Below, piece after piece: positions 26,840-35,881 of a DNA stretch of 64,000 bases; the first letter of the stretch is position 1; every line of letters begins with the position of its first letter. The stretch lies in NCBI GenBank assembly GCA_964614185.1, contig CAZTKJ010000006.1:26263-90262 (forward strand). Reading direction: 5' to 3'. Below the pieces are notes generated by a model. The model was given only the letters and a program-made list of their open reading frames with translations. It searched no databases and was not told where the DNA came from. Origin of the DNA: Suilimivivens sp964614185 (GTDB lineage Bacteria; Bacillota; Clostridia; Lachnospirales; Lachnospiraceae). A program made the translations under genes and the position numbers.

Positions 26840-27943
26840 CTACACATAAATCCTCTCTTCTGTTTCTCTGTCAAAAAGGAATACTTTGCGGGGAACTAAG
26901 TCAAATCTGACGAAAGCTTCTGCGGCTGTTTCTATAGTTTCTTTATTTTCTGTACCGATAATGGAACGGATAGTAGGATTTAAAGAAGCCTGATGGGTGG
27001 AAACCACACTGATATCACGTCCCATCACTTCCACACCGCTTAATTTACAGCACAGCGCCCCTTCTTTTTTCAGAATAAAACCTTCCGGTCTGATGGCTGC
27101 ATAGACCTCCTGATCCTTCGCATTTTCCACATCTAAAACAGCATCTTCTCCAATATAAAGCTTCTGATCTTTGATCTGTCCATGAAATACATTGATAGGC
27201 GGTGTTCCCAAAAACTTTGCCACAAACAGATTTGCGGGATCATCATAAACCTCCTGGGGCTTTCCTATCTGCTGCAGGATGCCGTCTTTCATCACCACAA
27301 TTCTGTCGGAAATACTCATTGCTTCTTCCTGGTCATGAGTAACAAAAATAGTGGTAATCTTTGTTTCCTGCTGTATTCTTCTGATTTCTTCCCGGGTTTG
27401 CAGCCGCAAACGTGCATCCAGATTAGAAAGGGGTTCATCTAATAACAACACTTTAGGCATTTTCACCAGGGCACGGGCAATAGCCACTCTCTGCTGCTGT
27501 CCACCTGACAATTCACCGGGTTTACGGTCCATCAGTTCACCAATCTGAACAAGTTCTGCCGCTTCATATGCTTTCTTTAACATCTCTTCCTTTGACAGCT
27601 TATCTTTTCCCTTCAGATTCTGCAAAGGAAACAGAATATTCTGTTTAACCGTCAAATGGGGATAAAGTGCATAATTTTGAAACACTAAACCGATTCCCCT
27701 GCTCTCCGGCGGCAGTTCGGTAACATCATCCTCCCCAAAAAATATCTTTCCACCGGTAGGCTTCTGTAATCCGCTTATGAGATTCAGCGTTGTGCTTTTA
27801 CCACATCCGGAAGGACCAAGCAGACCAATCAGCTCACCGTCCGGAATCTCAAAAGTAAAATCATTGACCGCAATCACATCTTCCTTGTTCTTTCTGCCGC
27901 GGCCCGGAAATTTTTTTGTCAGATTCCGTAATACAACTTTCAT
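26840..27943 (-). CDS. Sugar ABC transporter ATP-binding protein (MsmX/UgpC type)
   Basis: A 367-residue ATPase: Walker A GPSGCGKST near 44, signature LSGGQQQR, Walker B VLLLDEP, and a C-terminal OB/regulatory domain (from about 235) as in MalK/UgpC. It powers the importer encoded downstream. It starts only 17 bases after nrdG with no hairpin between, so transcripts from nrdDG may run into the importer. It differs clearly from the second ATPase at 41.4 kb. Confidence 0.9.
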   Translation of the reverse strand: MKVVLRNLTKKFPGRGRKNKEDVIAVNDFTFEIPDGELIGLLGPSGCGKSTTLNLISGLQKPTGGKIFFGEDDVTELPPESRGIGLVFQNYALYPHLTVKQNILFPLQNLKGKDKLSKEEMLKKAYEAAELVQIGELMDRKPGELSGGQQQRVAIARALVKMPKVLLLDEPLSNLDARLRLQTREEIRRIQQETKITTIFVTHDQEEAMSISDRIVVMKDGILQQIGKPQEVYDDPANLFVAKFLGTPPINVFHGQIKDQKLYIGEDAVLDVENAKDQEVYAAIRPEGFILKKEGALCCKLSGVEVMGRDISVVSTHQASLNPTIRSIIGTENKETIETAAEAFVRFDLVPRKVFLFDRETEERIYV

Positions 27944-27960
27944 GTACTTTCTCCCTGTCT

Positions 27961-28470
27961 CTAACTTTTCTTTGTTTTTAAAAATTCTGAAAGATCAATA
28001 ATTCTCTGGTTGGCGGAGCCTCGAAATGCCAGACTGATATCTTTTTTTTCCTCTACAAACTCTCCATCTACAAGAACATCTATCATTTGAAGCATCTCAT
28101 CTGTACATTCACATCTGGCACATCCCTGCTCACTTAACAGGTCGCATTCCAAAGTATACCCCGTATAGCACCAAATGTTCTTCTTAGGATATCGTCTCTT
28201 TACTTCTTTTAAAAAGGGAAACAGAACCTTTTGATTTTCTATTTCAAAAGGCTCTCCTCCCAGCAGAGTAAGTCCTGCAATATATTCCGGCTCAAGGCTC
28301 TTTAGGAGCATTTCCTGAACTTCCTTTGTAAAAGGCCTGCCATAATGGAAATCCCATGTTTCCGGATTAAAGCATCCCTTACAGTGGTGAGTGCATCCGG
28401 AAACAAACAAAGACACCCTTACTCCTTCTCCATTTGCTATATCATATTGTTTTATTTCTCCATAATTCAT
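27961..28470 (-). CDS. nrdG: Anaerobic ribonucleotide reductase activating protein
   Basis: A radical SAM enzyme that installs the glycyl radical on NrdD. The 4Fe-4S motif is CTHHCKGC (CX3CX2C, residues 26-33), followed by the NPETWDF stretch and the GGEPF motif. Length 169 is normal. The ATG directly abuts the nrdD stop codon, so translation is coupled. Confidence 0.95.
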   Translation of the reverse strand: MNYGEIKQYDIANGEGVRVSLFVSGCTHHCKGCFNPETWDFHYGRPFTKEVQEMLLKSLEPEYIAGLTLLGGEPFEIENQKVLFPFLKEVKRRYPKKNIWCYTGYTLECDLLSEQGCARCECTDEMLQMIDVLVDGEFVEEKKDISLAFRGSANQRIIDLSEFLKTKKS

Positions 28471-30627
28471 TTAAAGATGTAACACCCTTTCCTTGATTTC
28501 CTGAGTTCTTCCCTGATTCCAGAACTGGGTGCCGATATAGCCGCAGGTTCTCCTTGCCACATTCAAAGTATTCTGGTCACGGTTGCCGCACTTGGGACAT
28601 TCCCAAACCAGCTTGCCGTCATCTTCTACTATCTGTATTTCCCCACTATAACCACAGCATTGACAATAGTCACTCTTCGTATTTAGTTCTGCATACATAA
28701 TATTATCATAAATGAACTGTATGATACTTAAAACTGCAGGAATATTATTCTGCATATTAGGCACTTCTACATAGCTGATGGCGCCGCCTGTAGATAATGC
28801 CTGAAAATCAGCTTCAAATTTCAGTTTTGAAAATGCATCAATAGGTTCCGTCACTTTCACATGATAACTGTTAGTAATATAGCCTTTATCCGTTACTCCT
28901 TCAATGATTCCGAAACGTCTCTGGAGACATTTTGCAAATTTATAAGTAGTGCTTTCAATGGGCGAACCATAAATACTGAAAGCAATATTGGTCTTTTCCT
29001 TCCATTTATCACAGGCTTCATTCATATACCTCATCACCTGAAGGGCAAAAGGCTTGGCCTCCGGATCTGTATGGGACTTCCCGGTCATATATTTCACACA
29101 TTCACATAGTCCGGCATATCCCAAGGAGATGGTAGAATATCCGCCATACAGAAGTTTATCAATAGGCTCTCCCTTTTCCAGTCTTGCAAGTGCGCCGTAC
29201 TGCCATAAAATAGGGGCAGCATCTGAAAGAGTTCCTTTCAGTCGGTTATGACGGTGCAGCAATGCGCTGTAACAAAGCTCTAAACGTTCATCAAACACCT
29301 GCCAGAATTTATCCATATCACCGTGGGAAGAAAGAGCCACATCTACCAGATTAATAGTTACAACACCTTGGTTAAATCTTCCGTAAAACTTGTAGTTTCC
29401 ATTTTCATCTTTCCAGGGAGACAATGCGCTCCTGCATCCCATAACAGGAAAACAGTTCCCCTCTTTAAGCTCTTTCATCTTCTTTTCTGAAATGTAATCG
29501 GGAACAAGCCTCTTGGCCGTGCACTTAGCAGCCAGCTCTGTGAGGTAGAAATATTCTGTTCCTTCTTTGATATTGTCCTCTTCCAATACATAGATCAGCT
29601 TAGGGAAAGCCGGTGTAATATAAGTACCCTGCTCATTTTTAACACCCCGGATACGCTGGTTTAACATCTCTTCAATTACTAAGGCAAGATCCTCCTTCTC
29701 CTGCTGGCTTTTGGTCTCATTCAGATACATAAATACCGTAAGGAAAGGAGCCTGTCCATTGGTAGTCATCAATGTGATCACCTGATACTGAATGATCTGG
29801 ACGCCTCTTTTAATTTCTTTGCGCAGATGATTTTCCACTATTTGATCAATGATTTCTTCTGAGGGCATATTTCCCATAGTCCTGGCGTCTTCTATTACTT
29901 CTTTTTTGATTTTTTCCCTTGAGATTTGCACAAAAGGCACCAAATGAGTCAGAGAAATACTCTGCCCGCCGTACTGATTACTTGCCACCTGCGCAATGAT
30001 CTGCATGGCAATATTGCATGCTGTAGAAAAGCTATGGGGCTTATCAATAAAAGTCTCACTGATTACCGTACCATTCTGCAGCATATCCTCTAAATTGACA
30101 AGATCGCAGTTATGCATATGCTGTGCAAAATAATCTGCATCATGAAAATGAATCAATCCTTCCTGATCTGCTTTTACAATATTTTCAGGCAGTAAAAGAC
30201 GTTTGGTTAAATCCTTGCTGACCTCTCCTGCCATATAGTCACGCTGTACACTGTTAATAATAGGATCTTTATTGGAGTTTTCCTGAAGCACTTCTTCATT
30301 ATTGCACTCAATTAACGATAAGATTCTGTCATCTGTGGTGTTGCTTTTTCTGATAAGAGATCTGGTATAACGGTACTTTACGTAACACCGGGCTACGTTA
30401 AAAGCTCCCTGAGCCATGATCTGGTTCTCTACCATATCCTGCATTTCCTCTACGGAAATGGCACGGTTCATCTTGGTACACTTAAAATTGATATATTCGG
30501 CAATCTCTTCAATCTGCTCTTCAGACAACTCCTCTCTTGGAGCTGCTTTATTAGCCTTTGCAATTGCAGCTACAATCTTTTTCACATCAAAATTTACTTC
30601 TGAACCGTTTCTTTTAATAACCTTCAT
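28471..30627 (-). CDS. nrdD: Anaerobic ribonucleoside-triphosphate reductase
   Basis: Reduces NTPs to dNTPs without oxygen. An N-terminal ATP-cone (KVIKRNGSEVNFDVKKI) handles allosteric control; the C-terminus has a four-Cys zinc site (CQCCGY and CPKCGN) and the glycyl radical loop RRTCGYIGTQFW. Length 718 is normal. RBS AGGAGGGG is 10 bases before ATG. An NrdR-box-like site is about 155 bases upstream, in line with repression by NrdR. It forms an operon with nrdG and possibly the sugar importer. Confidence 0.95.
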   Translation of the reverse strand: MKVIKRNGSEVNFDVKKIVAAIAKANKAAPREELSEEQIEEIAEYINFKCTKMNRAISVEEMQDMVENQIMAQGAFNVARCYVKYRYTRSLIRKSNTTDDRILSLIECNNEEVLQENSNKDPIINSVQRDYMAGEVSKDLTKRLLLPENIVKADQEGLIHFHDADYFAQHMHNCDLVNLEDMLQNGTVISETFIDKPHSFSTACNIAMQIIAQVASNQYGGQSISLTHLVPFVQISREKIKKEVIEDARTMGNMPSEEIIDQIVENHLRKEIKRGVQIIQYQVITLMTTNGQAPFLTVFMYLNETKSQQEKEDLALVIEEMLNQRIRGVKNEQGTYITPAFPKLIYVLEEDNIKEGTEYFYLTELAAKCTAKRLVPDYISEKKMKELKEGNCFPVMGCRSALSPWKDENGNYKFYGRFNQGVVTINLVDVALSSHGDMDKFWQVFDERLELCYSALLHRHNRLKGTLSDAAPILWQYGALARLEKGEPIDKLLYGGYSTISLGYAGLCECVKYMTGKSHTDPEAKPFALQVMRYMNEACDKWKEKTNIAFSIYGSPIESTTYKFAKCLQRRFGIIEGVTDKGYITNSYHVKVTEPIDAFSKLKFEADFQALSTGGAISYVEVPNMQNNIPAVLSIIQFIYDNIMYAELNTKSDYCQCCGYSGEIQIVEDDGKLVWECPKCGNRDQNTLNVARRTCGYIGTQFWNQGRTQEIKERVLHL

Positions 30628-30676
30628 GAAATCAAAACCCCTCCTGGATAAATATCACCAACGCAATGGTAATGCT

Positions 30677-30709
30677 AAAAGCAAATGCCGCTTCGCGGCG
30701 CTTGCTTTT
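30677..30709. promoter_or_regulatory. Stable hairpin in the nrdD 5' region
   Basis: AAAAGCAA (30,677-30,684) pairs with TTGCTTTT (30,702-30,709), and GCCG/CGGC closes an inner loop. On the nrdD strand it lies about 50 bases before the start codon and is followed by TTTTAGC, so it could be a leader hairpin or weak attenuator. Another inverted repeat, TTTTGCCA/TGGCAAAA, is at 30,726-30,747. Confidence 0.4.
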
Positions 30710-30780
30710 ATGCTGGTAAGTTACATTTTGCCATAGCATTGGCAAAAAAGCTGTTGCATATCCCACAATTTTAAATTAAA

Positions 30781-30796
30781 ATACAATATATAGTAT
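30781..30796. promoter_or_regulatory. NrdR-box-like operator
   Basis: ATACAATATATAGTAT agrees at 14 of 16 positions with the NrdR palindrome acaCwAtATaTwGtgt as I know it. NrdR represses ribonucleotide reductase genes. It lies between nrdD and the divergent Crp/Fnr gene. The usual second box at one to three helical turns was not found, so regulation by NrdR is likely rather than proven. Confidence 0.5.
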
Positions 30797-30820
30797 TTTT
30801 TCAAGGAGAAATTTCAATAT

Positions 30821-31465
30821 ATGGACGATAAAAACCATTATTTTTTAGATGATCAGACCCTTTCCACCGTAATAAAGGAGCTTAATCCTATCATTAAAAA
30901 ATATAATCGCGGAGAAATATTGTTTAAACAGACTACGGAGAAAAACAGATTTTGTATTCTCCTTAGCGGTGTTGCTTATCTGGAGGTGGCAAATGAATAT
31001 GACACCAAGCAGATTCTGGAATATTTTACAAAGGGCCAGATATTATGTCCCGATATGATCATCCGTCCCCGCAACGGCAATTGTTATATTATTGCCAAGT
31101 ATCCTTGTGCTATTGCCTATATAGATCCATTTAAGGGAGAAAAAAGCAGGCAGAACCGTCAAAACGGATGTCTTGACTATCTGACTGCTTTTATTTTCCG
31201 CTCTTCTTTATACTTCACCCAGCAGCACTGCCACATTCTGCAGCAAAAAACCATCCGAAGTAAACTTCTTACTTTCCTGTACTGCCAGGCGGAACGTCAG
31301 AATTCCTTTTCTGTTTATCTCCCCATCCCCTATTCGGATTTGGCTGATTATCTGGCTGTTGACAGAAGCACTCTCATGAAAGAAATCAGCCGGCTCTGTG
31401 CAGAAAGCCTGATTGAAAAGAAATCCCGGCAGATTACCTTATTGTCTACCAATCTTTATTCCTGA
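30821..31465 (+). CDS. Crp/Fnr family transcriptional regulator
   Basis: A 214-residue regulator: N-terminal cyclic-nucleotide-binding-like beta barrel (KYNRGEILFKQTTEKNRFCILLSG), dimerisation helix, and C-terminal winged helix (YSDLADYLAVDRSTLMKEISRL). Cysteines are scattered and do not form the four-Cys FNR cluster, so the ligand is unclear. AGGAG precedes ATG. It is divergent from nrdD, which hints at sensing of redox or anaerobic state, but that is inference. Its end overlaps the convergent permease gene by 20 bases. Confidence 0.85.
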   Translation: MDDKNHYFLDDQTLSTVIKELNPIIKKYNRGEILFKQTTEKNRFCILLSGVAYLEVANEYDTKQILEYFTKGQILCPDMIIRPRNGNCYIIAKYPCAIAYIDPFKGEKSRQNRQNGCLDYLTAFIFRSSLYFTQQHCHILQQKTIRSKLLTFLYCQAERQNSFSVYLPIPYSDLADYLAVDRSTLMKEISRLCAESLIEKKSRQITLLSTNLYS

Positions 31466-32102
31466 TGATCCTTAAGGAGATTCTATAAGATATTGTGAGC
31501 AACAGCATACAGATTCCTATAATACTCAGGCTCCGGAGACTTGCACTTTGCATAAGAACATTGTCTGTAGCATTTTTCAGGAGTACTGATTTCGACAGTG
31601 TATACGCTTTAAACCACCCTACCGCGATCCCTGATAGTCCAAACATGGTTGCCATAAGGACATATCTGGCTTTTTCCATCCCCACCTTAAAAGAAGCAGG
31701 CAGCATAACAGCATAGCCTACAGTAAACATTAATATAGGCGTCAAAAGACCATCTATCCCTGTAGTAAAATTTTCTGCATGAAAAAGCAGCTCAGAGATC
31801 CATCTGACCAATAGTCCCATAATAAGTCCCGCACCCATGGTCAAAACCAGCAGCACGTATTTTTCCCTTGCCAGATTTTTTGCTCCTGCCGGAGTGGTAA
31901 GAACCCATTTGTCAAAATGTACTGTTTCATCGATAGACAGCGTGCTGATTACCAGCATACTGCATATTATAACAAGATACATGGCCACTATGGACAAATC
32001 TTTCATTATGAAAGATAAGAACAGTATTAATGCCAATATAATCCCATAATGCTTTTCAAATCCCCGTATTATATATAAGTCTTTTAACAGTAATCCCTTC
32101 AT
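31446..32102 (-). CDS. ABC-2 type transporter permease
   Basis: A 218-residue protein with about six membrane helices that begins MKGLLLKDLYIIRG, typical for the ABC2 permeases that work with YtrA-type regulated ATPases. It overlaps the ATPase gene by 4 bases and is the last gene of the GntR-ATPase-permease set. The likely job is export of a toxic peptide or lipid-active compound. Confidence 0.85.
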   Translation of the reverse strand: MKGLLLKDLYIIRGFEKHYGIILALILFLSFIMKDLSIVAMYLVIICSMLVISTLSIDETVHFDKWVLTTPAGAKNLAREKYVLLVLTMGAGLIMGLLVRWISELLFHAENFTTGIDGLLTPILMFTVGYAVMLPASFKVGMEKARYVLMATMFGLSGIAVGWFKAYTLSKSVLLKNATDNVLMQSASLRSLSIIGICMLLLTISYRISLRIIRNKDW

Positions 32103-33028
32103 GATGCATACCCTTCCTTTCTCCTGTCTTTGATTCCGTTTTTTGCCATATAAATTAAAATATCTTCTATTTGGATTTTATCCAGCACCGGGTGAGGATC
32201 TTTATGAGACTCCATCAGCGCTTCCAGACCACCTTTTTCAAAAACAGTTCTGTCACGGACAAGTACGCTGGTCTCATAAGCATTTTCCCATTTCCCTACT
32301 ACTATTTCTTCCGGAATCTTCTCTGCTTGTCCTTTACTGCAGCGTACAATTCCATAACGATAAATCAATTCGTCTTTATTTTCATAAAGCAGGAGACTGC
32401 CCTCATGAATCAACATAATATAATCCGCTATTTTTTCTATATCAGAAGTAATATGGGAAGAAATAAAAACAGCATGTTCTTCCTCTTCCACAAATTCCCT
32501 GAAAATATCAAGTATCTCACTTCTGACTACCGGATCCAGTCCGCTGGTACCTTCATCTAGAATAAGGATCCTGCTGTCATGTGACAATGCCACGGCAATT
32601 GAAAGCTTCATTTTCATTCCCTTTGACAGATCCTTTATCTTCTTATTCAAAGGGATCTTCCATTGATCTGCATAGGAATAAAATCTGTCCTCTTTCCATG
32701 TCTTATAAATATATTTCATGGCATTGTTAATGTTTTTTGCTTTAAGACCTACCGGAAAATTACACTCATCAAAAACTACTCCTATCTGTTCCTTCCAGTC
32801 ATCACCGCTCTTTTTATTCATCACATCATTTCCTGCTATATAAGCCTCACCTTCTTCTACCGACAAAAGTCCCAGCATGGCTTTAATGGTAACGCTTTTA
32901 CCGGCTCCGTTTTCACCGATAAATCCTACTACAGATCCCCATGGGATTTGAAAACTGATATGATCCAGTAAAAATCCCTCATATCGTTTAGTCAGATTCT
33001 TTACCTCTACTGCGTTTTGTCCATTCAT
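32099..33028 (-). CDS. ABC transporter ATP-binding protein
   Basis: A 309-residue ATPase: Walker A GENGAGKS, signature LSKGMKMK, Walker B ILILDEGTSGLDP, then a C-terminal extension. RBS AGGAGGG. It starts at once after the GntR-type regulator gene and is coupled to the permease gene. The set resembles bacitracin/peptide-responsive Ytr or phenol-soluble-modulin (Pmt) exporters. Confidence 0.9.
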   Translation of the reverse strand: MNGQNAVEVKNLTKRYEGFLLDHISFQIPWGSVVGFIGENGAGKSVTIKAMLGLLSVEEGEAYIAGNDVMNKKSGDDWKEQIGVVFDECNFPVGLKAKNINNAMKYIYKTWKEDRFYSYADQWKIPLNKKIKDLSKGMKMKLSIAVALSHDSRILILDEGTSGLDPVVRSEILDIFREFVEEEEHAVFISSHITSDIEKIADYIMLIHEGSLLLYENKDELIYRYGIVRCSKGQAEKIPEEIVVGKWENAYETSVLVRDRTVFEKGGLEALMESHKDPHPVLDKIQIEDILIYMAKNGIKDRRKEGYAS

Positions 33029-33030
33029 TT

Positions 33031-33405
33031 CTATCCCTCCTGATATAAAATATCTATCATTTCTTCTATTTCCATACGTTCAATTCCACTTTGTCCGGCT
33101 AAAGCAACTGCTTCCGACAGCAGATTCTCTATCTGTTTCAGTTTTTCTTCCCGTATAAGCCTTGTATCTGCTGCTCTGACAAAGCTCCCTTTTCCCACTA
33201 TAGTTGTTATGAACCCATCACGCTCCAAGTCTTCGTATGCTCTTTTAGTGGTGATGACGCTGATTCTCAATTCCTTAGCCAGCGTCCTCATGGAAGGCAG
33301 TGCATCTCCTTCTTTTAACTGACCGTTCATCACCATATTCTTGATCTGCCCTGTGATCTGCTCATAAATAGGCTGATTACCGGAATTGCTGATTATAATA
33401 TTCAT
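33031..33405 (-). CDS. GntR family regulator, YtrA type
   Basis: About 124 residues from ATG 33405: an N-terminal winged helix (PIYEQITGQIKNMV, LPSMRTLAKELRISVITTKRAYEDL) and the short helical tail typical of YtrA. The in-frame upstream ATG at 33471 lies upstream of the -10 box and cannot be the main start. As a YtrA-type protein it should repress its own operon (ATPase, permease) and release it on sensing envelope-active compounds. Confidence 0.9.
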   Translation of the reverse strand: MNIIISNSGNQPIYEQITGQIKNMVMNGQLKEGDALPSMRTLAKELRISVITTKRAYEDLERDGFITTIVGKGSFVRAADTRLIREEKLKQIENLLSEAVALAGQSGIERMEIEEMIDILYQEG

Positions 33406-33459
33406 GGGTATGTCTATTCTCCTTTCTGCACTGTAAATTGATTTTCTTGCCTTATATAT

Positions 33460-33490
33460 TGTATATATCATATATGCACAATATTGTCAA
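33460..33490 (-). promoter_or_regulatory. Promoter and palindromic operator of the ytrA-type operon
   Basis: Minus strand TTGACA (33,485-33,490), 17-base spacer, TATATA (33,462-33,467). A near-palindrome, TGTATATATCATATATGCACA (plus strand 33,460-33,480), covers spacer and -10 box, which suits binding by the GntR-type repressor encoded by the first gene. Confidence 0.65.
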
Positions 33491-33501
33491 TATGTTTTTT
33501 C

Positions 33502-33530
33502 TTGACATTCCCCGCTTTCTGCGATAGCAT
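33502..33530 (+). promoter_or_regulatory. Promoter of the MATE gene
   Basis: TTGACA (33,502-33,507), 17-base spacer, TAGCAT (33,525-33,530). It is divergent from and within 20 bases of the ytrA-type promoter, so the same operator might affect both. Confidence 0.6.
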
Positions 33531-33570
33531 AGGAATATCCGTCAAAAGGCGGTAAATGGAGGCTTAGATC

Positions 33571-34977
33571 ATGACCGCATTAAAAGCTTTTAAGAATAAA
33601 TTTATCGGAAATAGAGATTTTTATCGTTATGTTCTGCTTTTGGCTATTCCCATGATCATTCAGAATACTATTACCAGTTTTGTAAGTTTTCTGGATAATA
33701 TTATGGTAGGACAAATAGGTACAGAACCCATGTCAGGTGTTGCCATTGTCAACCAGCTGATGTTTGTTTTTAATATCTGCATTTTCGGCGGCGTTTCCGG
33801 CGCCGGAATTTTCGGAACCCAATTTTACGGCAAAGGCGATTATGAAGGACAAAAATACACTTTCCGCTTTAAGCTCTATGCCTGTCTTTTCATTACAGCC
33901 ATTGCCCTTGTGTTGTTTGGATTTCTGGATACACAGTTGATCTCTCTGTATTTAAGCGATAATGGAAGTGTAGGAAATACCGCCCTTGCCCTTCAGTACG
34001 GCAAAGAATATCTGGCAATCATGATGATAGGGCTGATTCCCTTTGCCATAGGACAGTCCTATATCAATACGATCCGTGAAACCGGGCAGACTCTGATTCC
34101 CATGCTGTCAAGCGCAGCAGCCGTTGTTACGAATCTGATTCTGGATTACATATTGATCTTCGGTATTTTCGGCATGCCGGCCATGGGTGTCAGAGGCGCC
34201 GCCATTGCAACGGTCATTGCCCGCTTTGTAGAGTGTACGATTGTCATTGTATGGACACATACACATACTTCCAAAAATTTGTATATTAAAGGAGCCTATA
34301 GAGGTTTTACCATTCCCGGCTCCATTCTTGTCAGCATATTTAAGAAGGGAACGCCTCTGATGCTGAACGAGATGCTTTGGGCTGCAGGTATGGCTGTTAT
34401 TTCCCAATGCTATGCCTTTCGGGGACTGGAAGTAGTGGCTGCCCAAAATATTTCTTCCACTATCAGCAACTTATTCAATGTTGTATACATACAACTTGGG
34501 GGATGTATTTCCATTGTGGTAGGACAGCTTCTTGGAGCCGGAAAGCTTAAAGAAGCCAAAGAAGCAGACAATAAGATGATTTTTTTCAGCGTATCCTGCT
34601 GTGCCGGTATTTCTGTCATTATGATTCTGCTTGGAAGATTGTTTCCTTCCATTTATAATACAGAAGCCAGCATCAAAGAACTGGCCAGGATCTTTATTAC
34701 TATTTCTGCCCTTGCCATGCCGCTATGTGCTTTTTCACACTGTACTTATTTCACACTGCGTTCCGGCGGCAAAACAATTATTACTTTTCTTTTTGACAGT
34801 GTTTATACCTGGGTACTTATTATACCTTTTGCTACAGTATTATCCCGCCATACTCATCTGCCCGTTACTACCGTGTTCTTTATGGTACAGTTCACAGAGC
34901 TGATCAAGGTGATCATTGGATTCTTTATGGTAAAGAGCAATGTTTGGATGCAGAATATTGTAGGCGGAAGTGAATGA
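33571..34977 (+). CDS. MATE family efflux transporter
   Basis: A 468-residue polytopic protein with the twelve-helix MATE layout; typical stretches are LAIPMIIQNTITSFVSFLDN and VGQIGTEPMSGVAI at the start and the repeated half beginning near FKKGTPLMLNEMLWA (about residue 250). It expels cationic drugs or metabolites using Na+ or H+. GGAGG precedes ATG. The gene is divergent from the YtrA-type exporter operon. Confidence 0.9.
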   Translation: MTALKAFKNKFIGNRDFYRYVLLLAIPMIIQNTITSFVSFLDNIMVGQIGTEPMSGVAIVNQLMFVFNICIFGGVSGAGIFGTQFYGKGDYEGQKYTFRFKLYACLFITAIALVLFGFLDTQLISLYLSDNGSVGNTALALQYGKEYLAIMMIGLIPFAIGQSYINTIRETGQTLIPMLSSAAAVVTNLILDYILIFGIFGMPAMGVRGAAIATVIARFVECTIVIVWTHTHTSKNLYIKGAYRGFTIPGSILVSIFKKGTPLMLNEMLWAAGMAVISQCYAFRGLEVVAAQNISSTISNLFNVVYIQLGGCISIVVGQLLGAGKLKEAKEADNKMIFFSVSCCAGISVIMILLGRLFPSIYNTEASIKELARIFITISALAMPLCAFSHCTYFTLRSGGKTIITFLFDSVYTWVLIIPFATVLSRHTHLPVTTVFFMVQFTELIKVIIGFFMVKSNVWMQNIVGGSE

Positions 34978-34981
34978 TTAA

Positions 34982-35011
34982 TTGCCCAAATTCTTTTGTG
35001 CAATCTGACAT
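34982..35011. repeat. Solo arm of the inverted-repeat element
   Basis: Thirty bases equal to 1246-1276 except one missing T and one C-to-A change (core TTCTTTTGTGCAATCTG). No matching second arm is nearby, so this is a decayed or partial copy just after the MATE stop. Confidence 0.6.
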
Positions 35012-35061
35012 CATCTGTTTAAATATAGGGCTTTTGACATTCATACCCCCATAAGATAAAG

Positions 35062-35096
35062 AAAGACGGAATGGCTTACGCCATACCGTCTTTTTT
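35062..35096. terminator. Bidirectional intrinsic terminator
   Basis: AAAGACGGAATGGC pairs with GCCATACCGTCTTT around TTAC (one mismatch), flanked by T-rich sequence on the plus side (TTTTTT) and AAAG/CTTT on the other. It serves the MATE gene and the convergent anti-sigma-like gene. Confidence 0.8.
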
Positions 35097-35107
35097 AGGG
35101 TTGTTTT

Positions 35108-35881
35108 TCAGCTCATGATCAGTTCTTCTGCCATTGCAAACAATTCTTCTGCCGGAATCACTCCCTTTGTAGTGATGAGCATATAGCAGATATTGTCCTG
35201 ATACCAGACTATGGTAGTATGCTGACCTTCTGAAATTTCCTCTGCTCCTTCTGAAATATAATAATCATTCTTTTGCAGATTTTCTTTATCCCGGGCTGTC
35301 AGCTCATATCCTACCGGCACCATTTTATAGGTATCTACGTAATAACTTACCTTAACTCCGTTAATATCTGCCGTCTGTTTTGCTATTCTGTTCTCAGTAC
35401 GGGCATAGGTTGCTTCCATGGCATAGAGACTTAAAGGATATTCTCCCGCTTTTTTATAATCCAGAGAGATTTCGTTATATCTTTCAAGAATATTTCCGTT
35501 CTCGTCTGCGCCATTGGTAGTGAAGGTTTCCATTTCCGTGAATTTATATCCATTGGAAAAAGATTCCAATGCTTTTATCTTGAATCCTGCTTTTTTTTCT
35601 GCTTCCGGAAGCTGTGAAAAGCTCTTTCCCATGAAGTTATCCATACTCACAGCTGTGAAAAGAGTTGTCACTTTACCGGAAGAGGCAACTCCTACGGTTC
35701 CCATTAACAAACAGCACGCTGCTGCCAGAACCGCTGCTTTTTTTATGCTGAAATGTTTCTTTTTAGAATATTTCATACTTTTTTCCTCCATTTTTTTCTT
35801 TAAATTCCCATTTAAGATTTCACCGGGAATCTCCGGAGCAAGGGTCTGCCGCAAAATCTGATCCACTTCTTTATTTGTCAT
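35108..35881 (-). CDS. Probable anti-sigma factor / membrane regulatory protein
   Basis: About 257 residues from ATG 35881 (GGAGG 9 bases upstream; a TTG nine bases earlier is less likely). It has a short cytosolic N-terminus (NKEVDQILRQTLAPEIPGEIL), a basic stretch KYSKKKHFSIKKA, one membrane helix (residues 50-70) and an extracytoplasmic domain of about 180 residues. It overlaps the ECF sigma gene by 11 bases. This is the normal anti-sigma layout, although no zinc ASD motif (HxxxCxxC) is present, so the anti-sigma role is inferred from context. Confidence 0.65.
   Translation of the reverse strand: MTNKEVDQILRQTLAPEIPGEILNGNLKKKMEEKSMKYSKKKHFSIKKAAVLAAACCLLMGTVGVASSGKVTTLFTAVSMDNFMGKSFSQLPEAEKKAGFKIKALESFSNGYKFTEMETFTTNGADENGNILERYNEISLDYKKAGEYPLSLYAMEATYARTENRIAKQTADINGVKVSYYVDTYKMVPVGYELTARDKENLQKNDYYISEGAEEISEGQHTTIVWYQDNICYMLITTKGVIPAEELFAMAEELIMS

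Noticed and set aside
29920..29945. Another copy of the repeat arm (TTGCACAAAAG)
   Set aside because: Only eleven bases match and they lie inside nrdD coding sequence; likely chance.
31446..31465. Overlap of the Crp/Fnr and permease gene ends as a regulatory antisense overlap
   Set aside because: A 20-base tail-to-tail overlap is common and nothing else supports regulation.
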